64,000 bases of DNA, taken from Microvirga lenta (GTDB taxonomy: Bacteria > Pseudomonadota > Alphaproteobacteria > Rhizobiales > Beijerinckiaceae). The position numbers and the translations under genes were made by a program. Under the pieces are notes generated by a model, which was not told where the DNA came from, did not search any database, and saw only the letters and a list, made by a program, of their open reading frames with translations. Numbering within the stretch: position 1 is the stretch's first letter; each line of letters starts with the position of its first letter. The stretch spans positions 310,001 to 374,000 of the forward strand of contig NZ_JAJBBR010000002.1 in NCBI RefSeq assembly GCF_020532555.1. Reading direction: 5' to 3'. Below are positions 1 through 7,406 of the stretch, piece after piece.

Positions 1-1200
1 CACCTGGCCGGCATTGGTGGCGACCCGGGTCACATAGCCGGATTCCTCCAGCATGGATTGCAGGGCCAGCGCCACCTCGACCTCGTCGTCGACCACGAGG
101 ATCTCGGTATCGCGGCGCACGGCTCCGCTCTCTGCCGCCTCCTCGTGGGGCAGCCGGGACCCGAGGGAGGTCACGGCCTTCGCCCGGGGCAGATACAGGA
201 TGATGGCCGTTCCGGTGTCGGTGTTGCGAACCTCCGCGGCGCCGCCGAGCGGCTTGAGGAAGTGCAGGCTCCGGCTCAGCCGGAGCCAGGCGGACAGGTC
301 GATGTCGCGCAGGGTGAAAGCCCGTTCCTGTCCGCTCTCGCCCCCCGAAATCGCCTCTTCGCCTCCGGTGCCGCCGATGACGAGCTGGACGAAGTCGCCC
401 CCGAGGGTGAGATCCGTCAGTGATCCCCGCTCGACCTGGACGTTGCGTGCCTCGAGGGTGATGGCCCCGCCCTGCGTCAGGGCATCGCGCGCATAGGCGC
501 TGAGGCTGACGATGGCCGTTTCCAGATCGTCCTGGTCCACCTCGACGGGCCAGAGCCCGTCCTCGACGCTCAGGCGCAGTTCGACCGTGTCCCGGAGGAG
601 GGAGCGGCTCATGAGCGCGGCGACGGACCCGATCCGGTCCGCAAGATCGATGTGCCTGACCTGCGCCTGCGGCTGACGGGCGAAGGTGGCCGCCCGGGCG
701 ATGAGGCCCGCCGCCTGGTCGGAGGCGACAAGCGCCGACAGGAGCTTGCGCTGCAGGGCGGGCTGATCCTTCAGGTGCCGCGCCACGGAATCGATGTTCG
801 CGCTGATCACCATCAGCTTGTTGTTGAGGTCGTGGACGATGCCGTCGCGCAGGTGCTCGAAGGCCTCCAGCTTCTGCAGGCGGCGGAGATCCGGCTCGTC
901 GTCGGACGGATCCGATACGGCCGGGGCAGGCGACGCGGAAGCATCCTGCTTCGGCCTGGATCGCGGCGTCTCCACCGCCAGAACACGGTAGGGCTTCTTC
1001 GTCTCCCGCAGCAGTTTAGCCACCTGCTGCCCCACCAGCACGGCGGAGGCGGCCGCGACGATGGTGAAGACGGCTGCCGAGAGCAGGATCAGATCGGTCT
1101 GCCGGCTGAAGGCGGCGCCGGCCAGGCCCGCAGCCGACAGGAGCAGGAGGAGGGCGGAGGCCGCCAGCGCGAACGTTACGGTGAAGGGCAGGCGATGCAT
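1..1200 (-). CDS. hybrid sensor histidine kinase with degenerate ATPase domain (partial, C-terminus off window)
   Basis: The minus-strand frame is open from an ATG at 1200 to the window edge, giving 400 residues. Two hydrophobic segments (about residues 5-30 and 33-58) precede a histidine-kinase phosphoacceptor motif HDLNNKL with the His at about residue 123. Near residue 360 a receiver domain begins (ILVVDDEVEVAL); its phospho-acceptor Asp lies beyond the edge. The middle domain aligns with a HATPase, but the usual N-box NARDA reads YARDA and the usual DTG of the G1 box reads GGTG, and no clear G2 box follows. I infer weak or no autokinase activity. It is divergent from the beta-glucosidase gene. 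Family assignment is good; the signal sensed is unknown. Confidence 0.8.
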   Translation of the reverse strand, partial: MHRLPFTVTFALAASALLLLLSAAGLAGAAFSRQTDLILLSAAVFTIVAAASAVLVGQQVAKLLRETKKPYRVLAVETPRSRPKQDASASPAPAVSDPSDDEPDLRRLQKLEAFEHLRDGIVHDLNNKLMVISANIDSVARHLKDQPALQRKLLSALVASDQAAGLIARAATFARQPQAQVRHIDLADRIGSVAALMSRSLLRDTVELRLSVEDGLWPVEVDQDDLETAIVSLSAYARDALTQGGAITLEARNVQVERGSLTDLTLGGDFVQLVIGGTGGEEAISGGESGQERAFTLRDIDLSAWLRLSRSLHFLKPLGGAAEVRNTDTGTAIILYLPRAKAVTSLGSRLPHEEAAESGAVRRDTEILVVDDEVEVALALQSMLEESGYVTRVATNAGQV

Positions 1201-1320
1201 CTCATCCTTCGAACAATTGAATTGACCTGGGGCCGTCGAGACGCCACTTCCCACGCTCGTCCTTGTAGCACGAACGAAAATGGAGCGAGATCCTCTCGCG
1301 ATAAAGTTTTCGTGCCTCTT

Positions 1321-3573
1321 ATGGAGATGACGGTGCGGTTCTTTTGTCTCTCGGCCCTAGCGCGGGCTGCCCTTGCCTGCGGTCTGTTCTTCGGCGCTGC
1401 CATGGGAGCGGGCGCGCAGGACGAGATCGAGCGCCGGGTCGAGAACCTGCTCGGGCAGATGACCCTCGAGGAAAAGATCGGCCAGCTCAACCTGATCTCC
1501 CATGGTCCGCCCCTGCGCTGGGAGGACATCGCGACGGGGCGCACCGGAGCCCTGCTCAACTTCAACAACGCCGAGGACGTTGCCCGGGCCCAGGCGCTCG
1601 CACGCCAGTCCCGGCTCAAGATCCCGCCGATCTTCGGCCTCGACGTCCTCCACGGCTTCCGCACCCAATTCCCCCTGCCCCTCGGCGAGGCGGCGGCCTT
1701 CAGTCCGCGCCTGTCGCGGCTTGCCTCCGAATGGGCCGCGAAGGAGGCCTCCCATGTGGGCGTGCAATGGACCTTCGCGCCCATGGCCGACCTGTCGCGG
1801 GACAGCCGCTGGGGCCGGATCGTCGAGGGGTTCGGAGAGGACCCGCATCTCGGATCGGTGCTCACCGCCGCGCGGGTGGAGGGCTTCCGCAAGGGCGGTC
1901 TCGCCACCTCGACGAAGCACTTCGCGGGTTACGGCGCACCGCAAGGTGGACGCGACTACGACACCACCTACATTCCGCCCGCGGAGATGTACGACATCTA
2001 TCTCCCCCCGTTCCGCGCCGCCGTGAAGGCGGGCTCGGCCAGCTTCATGGCCGCCTTCAACGCCTTGAACGGCATGCCCTCCACCGCCAATCCCTGGCTC
2101 CTGACGGAGGTGCTGCGCGACCAGTGGGGCTTCGACGGCTTCGTGACCTCCGACTGGGCGGGCATCCATGAGCTCATCGGCCACGGCATCGCGGCGGACG
2201 GCGCGGAGGCGGCCAGAAAGGCGATCCTGGCCGGCGTCGACATGGACATGATGGGCCAGCTCTACATCAAGCACCTTCCCGACGAGGTGCGCTCGGGCCG
2301 CGTGCCGGAAGCGGTCGTGACCGAGGCTGCCCGGCGCGTGCTGCGCACCAAGATGCGGCTGGGCCTCTTCGACCGCCCGGACGTGGATCCCTCCCGTGTC
2401 GATTCGGTCTTCCCCTCGCCGGAATCCCGCGCGGCCGCCCGCGAGGTCACGCGTGAAACCCTGGTCCTGCTCCAGAACCGGGACAACGTGCTGCCGGTCG
2501 CCCCCGGCATCCGCTCCATCGCGGTGGTCGGCCCCCTCGCCGATTCCCCGCGCGACCACCTGGGGCCCCATGCCGCCCGCGGCCATGACGAGGACACCGT
2601 CACCATCCTGAACGGCATCCGCCGGCGGGCTCAAGGAGCGGGAATCGCGGTTACGCATGCGCCCGCCTGCGACCAGTTCTGCCGGACCACGGAGCAGCTT
2701 CCCGCCGCCGTGGCGGCGGCACAGGCGGCGGACCTCGTGGTCGCCGTCTTCGGCGAGCCGCAGGAGCTGTCGGGAGAGGCCGCCTCCCGCACCCGCACGA
2801 CCCTCAACGGCAAGCAGGTCGAGGTGCTGGAGGCGCTCGCCGCCACCGGCAAGCCCATCGCCCTGGTCCTGCTGGGCGGCCGCCCGCTCGAGCTGGGCGC
2901 CCTCGCCGACCGGATTCCGTCGATCCTGATGGCGTGGTATCCCGGAACCGAGGGCGGAACGGCCGTTGCGGACGTCCTGTTCGGCGACGCCAATCCCAGC
3001 GCGAAGCTCCCCCTCACCTGGCCGCGGACCGCCGGGCAGATGCCGATCTACTACAACCGCCTCCCGACCGGCCGGCCGACCCTCGCCAACAACCGTTTCA
3101 CTCTCGGCTACATCGACGAGGCGGTCACGCCGCTCTACCCCTTCGGCTGGGGTCTCAGCTACACGAGCTTCGCCTACAGGGACGCCGCCATCGTCACGCC
3201 GCGCCTGTCGTCGGGCGACACCCTGGAGGTCTCGGTCACCGTCACCAATACGGGCTCGCGCGACGGCCAGGAGGTGGTGCAGCTCTACACGCGCGATCCG
3301 GTGGCCAGCCGCAGCCGTCCGCTGCGGGAGCTGAAGGCCTTCGAAAAGATCGCCCTGAAGGCAGGCGAGGCGAAGGAGGTCAGGCTGCGCGTTCCGGTCG
3401 AGGAGCTCGGCTTCCACCTGGACGACGGCACCTATGTGGTCGAGGCGGGCGACATCGAGGTCTTCGTCGGCGGCAATTCCCTCGCCGGGTCCGTGGGTAA
3501 GGCGCAGATCACCGACACGGTCCGCATTCCGCCATCGGAGCGCCGCGCATCCCTCTCGCCGAAGCGCCTGTAG
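1321..3573 (+). CDS. bglX: periplasmic GH3 beta-glucosidase (BglX-like)
   Basis: The 750-residue protein has a signal peptide ending near AGAQ (residue 33), then a GH3 N-terminal barrel. It carries the KHFAGYG motif and the nucleophile motif TSDW (Asp about residue 278). A GH3 C-terminal domain and a fibronectin III-like domain (about 630-725) follow. This is the normal architecture and length of BglX, which hydrolyses terminal beta-glucosyl residues from oligosaccharides in the periplasm. The open frame extends upstream to 652, but that part overlaps the divergent kinase and lacks protein-like composition. The ATG at 1321 (or 1327) sits directly before the signal peptide and is chosen. Substrate range cannot be read from sequence. 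Confidence 0.92.
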   Translation: MEMTVRFFCLSALARAALACGLFFGAAMGAGAQDEIERRVENLLGQMTLEEKIGQLNLISHGPPLRWEDIATGRTGALLNFNNAEDVARAQALARQSRLKIPPIFGLDVLHGFRTQFPLPLGEAAAFSPRLSRLASEWAAKEASHVGVQWTFAPMADLSRDSRWGRIVEGFGEDPHLGSVLTAARVEGFRKGGLATSTKHFAGYGAPQGGRDYDTTYIPPAEMYDIYLPPFRAAVKAGSASFMAAFNALNGMPSTANPWLLTEVLRDQWGFDGFVTSDWAGIHELIGHGIAADGAEAARKAILAGVDMDMMGQLYIKHLPDEVRSGRVPEAVVTEAARRVLRTKMRLGLFDRPDVDPSRVDSVFPSPESRAAAREVTRETLVLLQNRDNVLPVAPGIRSIAVVGPLADSPRDHLGPHAARGHDEDTVTILNGIRRRAQGAGIAVTHAPACDQFCRTTEQLPAAVAAAQAADLVVAVFGEPQELSGEAASRTRTTLNGKQVEVLEALAATGKPIALVLLGGRPLELGALADRIPSILMAWYPGTEGGTAVADVLFGDANPSAKLPLTWPRTAGQMPIYYNRLPTGRPTLANNRFTLGYIDEAVTPLYPFGWGLSYTSFAYRDAAIVTPRLSSGDTLEVSVTVTNTGSRDGQEVVQLYTRDPVASRSRPLRELKAFEKIALKAGEAKEVRLRVPVEELGFHLDDGTYVVEAGDIEVFVGGNSLAGSVGKAQITDTVRIPPSERRASLSPKRL

Positions 3574-3648
3574 GCTCCCTCCAAAGACCTGCTGCGACCA
3601 CGGCGGGAGATCGACGAAGGAGGCACGATCGGGCTAAGGTCTGCGGCG

Positions 3649-4449
3649 ATGGAATCGCCGCAGACATCGGGAATGGGTCATGGCCTCGCGGCCCGCTATG
3701 TGGGCTCGACCAGAAGCATCTTCGCCCCCGAGCGAACCGGTGCGGCGGACACCCAGCTCGGGATGGTCCTGACCTTCGTGGCGGGCGCGGTCAATGCCGG
3801 CGGGTTTCTCGCGGTCGGCCAGTACACCTCGCATATGTCCGGCATCCTCTCCGCCATGGCCGACAATCTGGCCCTCGGCGCCCTCGATCTGGCGCTGCTC
3901 GGCTGCGCCGCCCTCCTGCCCTTCGTGGCAGGCGCGGGCTTCTCGGCCGTTCTCATCAACTGGGGGCGCCGCCACCACCTGGACAGCCCCTTCGCCCTGC
4001 CGCTGATGCTGGAAGCCGCCCTCCTCCTGGGCTTCGGGGTGCTGGGCTGGCTCGCCTATCCCTCGCCGGGCCTCGCCCTGGCGGCCGTGCCCCTGCTCTG
4101 TTTTCTCATGGGGCTGCAGAACGCCACCGTGACGAAGATTTCCGGCGCGCGCATGAGGACGACCCATGTGACCGGCATCGTCACGGATATCGGCATCGAG
4201 CTTGGCAAGCTCGCCTATTGGAACCGCGACGGCACCCTGCCGAAGGTGAGCGCCGACCGCGGCAAGCTGCGCCTGCTCACGCTGCTCCTCGGCTCGTTCT
4301 TCGTGGGCGGCGTGGTCGGGGCCCTCGGCTATAGCGGGTTGGGCTTCCTGTTTTCCGTGCCGCTGGCCCTGCTGCTGATCCTGCTTGCCGGGCCTCCTCT
4401 GGTGGCGGGCGCGTTCGCCGGCACCGGACAGGAACGCCAGGCCGGGTGA
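3649..4449 (+). CDS. DUF1275 (YoaK-like) integral membrane protein
   Basis: The 266-residue protein has about six hydrophobic segments. It carries the DUF1275 signatures GAVNAGGFLAVGQYTSHMSG near residue 45 and LCFLMGLQNATVTKISG near 150, followed by RTTHVTGIVTDIGIELGK. Family members are inner-membrane proteins of unknown function. A second ATG at 3673 is possible, since residues 1-30 are a polar tail. It lies 75 bp after the beta-glucosidase gene on the same strand with no terminator between, so co-transcription is possible but unproven. Confidence 0.85.
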   Translation: MESPQTSGMGHGLAARYVGSTRSIFAPERTGAADTQLGMVLTFVAGAVNAGGFLAVGQYTSHMSGILSAMADNLALGALDLALLGCAALLPFVAGAGFSAVLINWGRRHHLDSPFALPLMLEAALLLGFGVLGWLAYPSPGLALAAVPLLCFLMGLQNATVTKISGARMRTTHVTGIVTDIGIELGKLAYWNRDGTLPKVSADRGKLRLLTLLLGSFFVGGVVGALGYSGLGFLFSVPLALLLILLAGPPLVAGAFAGTGQERQAG

Positions 4450-4505
4450 AGCGCGGGCAGGCGTCGCGGCGGCGTTCGGCCTGTTTTCGTTATTTCGACG
4501 GTACT

Positions 4506-4551
4506 GGAAATATGGGTTGACGCGGCATTACGGCGGAGCTAGCATATTTCC
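4506..4551. promoter_or_regulatory. inverted repeat upstream of arsR-type gene (candidate operator)
   Basis: GGAAATATG at 4506-4514 is the exact reverse complement of CATATTTCC at 4543-4551, which abuts the ATG at 4552. ArsR-family repressors bind AT-rich inverted repeats near their own promoters, so autoregulation is a reasonable inference. The 28-bp spacer is long for a single dimer site. Confidence 0.4.
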
Positions 4552-4872
4552 ATGAAACTCGAACAAGCCGCCAAGCAGCTCGAAGCTCTCGGGAACCCGA
4601 CCCGGCTCCAGGTCTACCGGACGCTCGTGCGAGCCGGTCCGAACGGCCTGCCGGTGAGCCGGGTGCAGGAGAAGCTCGGCATCCCGGCCTCGACGCTCTC
4701 GCACCATCTGCACCGGCTGATCCTGACCGAGCTGGTGACGCAGGAGCGGCAGGCGACGACGCTGATCTGCCGCGCCAACTACACGGCCATGGACGCTCTC
4801 CTGGGCTTTCTCGCCGAGGAATGCTGCGCCGAAGCCGGCTGTGCCGCCGCTTCCGGAGAACAGGCCGCGTGA
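4552..4872 (+). CDS. ArsR-family winged-helix regulator with C-terminal cysteines
   Basis: The 106-residue protein has the ArsR fold: ALGNPTRLQVYRTLV near residue 12 and a recognition helix around IPASTLSHHLHRL near residue 46. It ends with EECCAEAGC, three cysteines near residues 90-96. In ArsR proteins, C-terminal cysteines can form the As(III) or metal sensor site, so a thiol-based metalloid sensor is likely. The flavoprotein gene starts 58 bp downstream on the same strand, separated by a perfect palindrome, and the pair is probably one regulon. Which metal or metalloid is sensed is not determined. Confidence 0.87.
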   Translation: MKLEQAAKQLEALGNPTRLQVYRTLVRAGPNGLPVSRVQEKLGIPASTLSHHLHRLILTELVTQERQATTLICRANYTAMDALLGFLAEECCAEAGCAAASGEQAA

Positions 4873-4892
4873 GGCGATTTTTTGACCCTAAT

Positions 4893-4908
4893 TTCCAAAA
4901 TTTTGGAA
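4893..4908. promoter_or_regulatory. perfect 16-bp palindrome between arsR-type and flavoprotein genes
   Basis: TTCCAAAATTTTGGAA is a perfect palindrome in an otherwise GC-rich context, 20 bp after the regulator stop codon and 22 bp before the flavoprotein start. It is a strong candidate operator for the ArsR-type regulator (inference). Confidence 0.5.
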
Positions 4909-4930
4909 GTTTAGAATGAGGAGGAATGCC

Positions 4931-6367
4931 ATGGACCTGATCGACACCCTTCCCGTTGCCGTCATCGGCGCCGGTCCGGTCGGCCTCGCTGCCGCCGCGC
5001 ACCTGATCCGGCGCGGCATTCCCGTGAAGGTCTATGAGGCCGGCGCGACGGTGGCCGCTCATGTCCGTGACTGGGGCCATGTGCGCCTGTTCTCGCCGTG
5101 GAAATACAATACCGACGAGGCCGCCCGGGCGCTTCTCGAAACGCATGGATGGCGCGCGCCTCCCGGCGATGCGATGCCGACCGGTTCGGAGCTCTTCGAA
5201 GCCTATCTGAACCCTCTCGCCGAAACGCCCGAGATGGCCGCCGTCATCGAGACGCGGGCGCGGGTCGAGGCGATCACCCGGCTGGGCGCCGACAAGGTGT
5301 CGAGCGCAGGGCGCCAGGCGAAGCCCTTCGTGCTCGCCGTCTCCACCGGCGACGGCACGACCCGGCGCGATCTGGCGCGGGCGATCGTCGATGCCTCCGG
5401 GACCTGGACGAGCCCGAATCCCCTCGGGGCGGGCGGCATCCCGGCCGAGGGGGAGGCGGAACATGCCGACCATATCGCCTACGGCATCCCCGACGTGAAC
5501 GGCCGCGACCGCGGGACCTATGCCGGCAAGGCCGTGCTCGTGGTCGGCGCCGGACATTCGGCCGCCAACGTGCTCCTCGATCTCGCGCGCCTCGCGGAGC
5601 GGGAGCCTCGGACGACGATCCTGTGGGCGACGCGCGGCGCCAACCTGATGCGGGTCTATGGCGGCGGGCGCGCCGATCAGCTGCCCGCCCGGGGCGAGCT
5701 CGGGGCCAATCTCAGGACGCTGGTGGAGAGCGGGCGCATCGCCCTCGTGTCGGGCTTCGGTACGACAGCGGTCAGGTCGAGGGACGGGCGGCTCGTCGTC
5801 AGCGGCGACACGCGGGACGGCATCCGCGAGCTCGGTCCCGTGGACCGCATCGTCGCCGCGACGGGCCAGCGGCCGGACCTCGCGCTGACCCGGGAGCTCA
5901 GGCTCGATCTCGACCCCTGGCTGGAGAGCGCAAAGGCGCTCGGACCCCTGATCGACCCCAACCTGCATTCCTGCGGATCGGTGCCGCCGCACGGACACCG
6001 CGAGCTCGCCCATCCCGAGCCCGGCTTCTACACGGTCGGCATCAAGAGCTACGGGCGCGCGCCGACCTTCCTGATGCTCACCGGCTACGAGCAGGTCCGC
6101 TCCGTCGCGGCGGCCATCGCGGGCGATCTCGCCTCGGCCGACGACATCCACCTCGTTCTTCCCGAGACCGGGGTATGCTCGGCGCCCCCTGCGGCTTCCG
6201 ACGGCCAGCCGTCATCCGCATGCTGCGGCGGCCCGGCCCCCGTGGACGCGGATGCCTGCTGCGCTGCCGATGCGGATGCCAAGGCGAGGACGGGAGAAGG
6301 CTGCGGCTGCGGCACGGCCACCGTCCGCGTGCGGGAGAAGGTGACGGAGCCCGCAGGCTGCTGCTGA
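4931..6367 (+). CDS. FAD/NAD(P)-dependent oxidoreductase with Cys-rich C-terminal tail (ars-associated type)
   Basis: The 478-residue flavoprotein has an FAD-binding Rossmann motif VIGAGPVGLAAAAHL at the N-terminus and a second dinucleotide motif VLVVGAGHSAANVLL near residue 205. This is the layout of flavin monooxygenase- or thioredoxin reductase-like enzymes. The last 65 residues carry nine cysteines, as single, CC and CGCG groups, ending in GCC. An in-frame ATG at 4916 exists, but AGGAGG at 4919-4924 is an ideal ribosome site for the ATG at 4931, so 4931 is chosen. Its neighbour is an ArsR-type regulator. Enzymes in this setting are often called ArsO-like, but substrate and reaction are not established. 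Confidence 0.8.
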   Translation: MDLIDTLPVAVIGAGPVGLAAAAHLIRRGIPVKVYEAGATVAAHVRDWGHVRLFSPWKYNTDEAARALLETHGWRAPPGDAMPTGSELFEAYLNPLAETPEMAAVIETRARVEAITRLGADKVSSAGRQAKPFVLAVSTGDGTTRRDLARAIVDASGTWTSPNPLGAGGIPAEGEAEHADHIAYGIPDVNGRDRGTYAGKAVLVVGAGHSAANVLLDLARLAEREPRTTILWATRGANLMRVYGGGRADQLPARGELGANLRTLVESGRIALVSGFGTTAVRSRDGRLVVSGDTRDGIRELGPVDRIVAATGQRPDLALTRELRLDLDPWLESAKALGPLIDPNLHSCGSVPPHGHRELAHPEPGFYTVGIKSYGRAPTFLMLTGYEQVRSVAAAIAGDLASADDIHLVLPETGVCSAPPAASDGQPSSACCGGPAPVDADACCAADADAKARTGEGCGCGTATVRVREKVTEPAGCC

Positions 6368-6397
6368 GACCGGTGGATCTTCGTGACGCGAGAGGGT

Positions 6398-6474
6398 TGG
6401 CGATCCCGGGAAGACTCGAACTTCCGACCTTCGGTTTAGGAAACCGCTGCTCTGTCCTGCTGAGCTACGGGACC
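6398..6474 (-). tRNA. tRNA-Arg (anticodon CCU)
   Basis: Read on the minus strand, the acceptor arm GGTCCCG pairs with CGGGATC. The D-arm is GCTC/GAGC and the anticodon loop TTCCTAA has CCT at positions 34-36. The T-arm GGAAG TTCGAGT CTTCC is complete, and CCA is encoded at the 3' end (6400-6398). The anticodon reads AGG codons (Arg). No integrase or attachment-site duplication was seen beside it. Confidence 0.95.
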
Positions 6475-6569
6475 GCTTGAGCCGAGGAGTAGCACATTTC
6501 GCCCACAGGTAAATGGGTGAAGGCGCCGCGACGTGCAATCCCGGCGTGGCCGTTTGAACGGAACAGGCT

Positions 6570-7400
6570 ATGCTGGCCGCGTTCGGGGAGGCTGGATTGC
6601 GCGGGTGGGGTGCATTTTTCGCGGCGCTGGCCCTCGCACCCCTTCCGGCCGTCGGGCAGCCGAGCGGCGTCGCGCCCGGACAGGAGCGGCGAACCTGCGA
6701 GGTCCGGACGGACCGGATCCGGGAGGTCACGCCGCAGGGCGATCTCGTGCTGGAATCGGGCGGTCCGGCGAAGCTGTCGGGTCTTCGCCTCGCCGAGGAC
6801 GAGGCCTGGCGCAAGGCGGCCGTGGCCTGGCTGCGGGTGCAGGCCGGAAAGCCCGTCGTCATCGAAGGCCGCTCCGACCGGGACCGCTGGTCGCGCCTGA
6901 CCGTTGCCGCACGCCTGGCGGAGCCTTCGACTCCGCTCGATCTCGGCGAGGGCCTCGTCGCGGCGGGGCTTGCCATGGCCGATCCGAGCGCAGGGGCGCC
7001 CCTCTGCCGAAGCGATCTCCTTGCCGCTGAGGAAAAGGCGCGCCGTCTGAGCCTTGGTCTCTGGAAAGATGACCGCTATAAGCCAATTCATGCAGAGCAC
7101 ATGGACCGTCTGCGGACCCGAATCGGCAGCTTCGTTCTGGTGGAAGGGCGCATCCGCAGCATCGGTGAACGGTCACAACGAATCTATTTGAATTTCGGGG
7201 AGCATTGGGCAGAGGATTTCACGATTGTCATACCGAGAAGGACATGGATCCTGATGCGCGGACGCGGCCTCGACGCGGCGGCGCTGAGGGGGCGGCGGAT
7301 CCGGGCCCGAGGCATTTTGGAGCCTTGGCAAGGAGCGGCTCTTACCCTTGTAATTCCTGAGATGATCGAACGCCTCGCAGGCGAGGGCCTGCCACGCTGA
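6570..7400 (+). CDS. exported SNase-like (thermonuclease-fold) protein, probably catalytically impaired
   Basis: The 276-residue protein has an N-terminal hydrophobic segment ending near AVGQ, so it is probably exported. It contains an SNase-like domain: the helix AEEKARRLSLGLWKDD near residue 152 matches the end of SNase folds, and DRDRWSRL near residue 108 matches the D-R-Y-G-R-L strand. The usual calcium/active-site segment G-I-D-A-P-E reads GLRLAE, so the Asp is lost and only the Glu kept. A C-terminal segment resembles the VEGRI..LNFG extension common in alphaproteobacterial members. It lies 6 bp before the M48 protease gene and is probably co-transcribed with it. Confidence 0.72.
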   Translation: MLAAFGEAGLRGWGAFFAALALAPLPAVGQPSGVAPGQERRTCEVRTDRIREVTPQGDLVLESGGPAKLSGLRLAEDEAWRKAAVAWLRVQAGKPVVIEGRSDRDRWSRLTVAARLAEPSTPLDLGEGLVAAGLAMADPSAGAPLCRSDLLAAEEKARRLSLGLWKDDRYKPIHAEHMDRLRTRIGSFVLVEGRIRSIGERSQRIYLNFGEHWAEDFTIVIPRRTWILMRGRGLDAAALRGRRIRARGILEPWQGAALTLVIPEMIERLAGEGLPR

Positions 7401-7406
7401 GCGAGC

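Noticed and set aside
652..1320. Upstream extension of the beta-glucosidase frame to an ATG near 652
   Set aside because: It overlaps the well-supported minus-strand kinase, lacks signal peptide or domain sequence, and the true signal peptide starts at 1321.
6398..6474. tRNA-Arg as an integration site
   Set aside because: No integrase, no direct repeat of the tRNA 3' end, and both flanks look like core genes.
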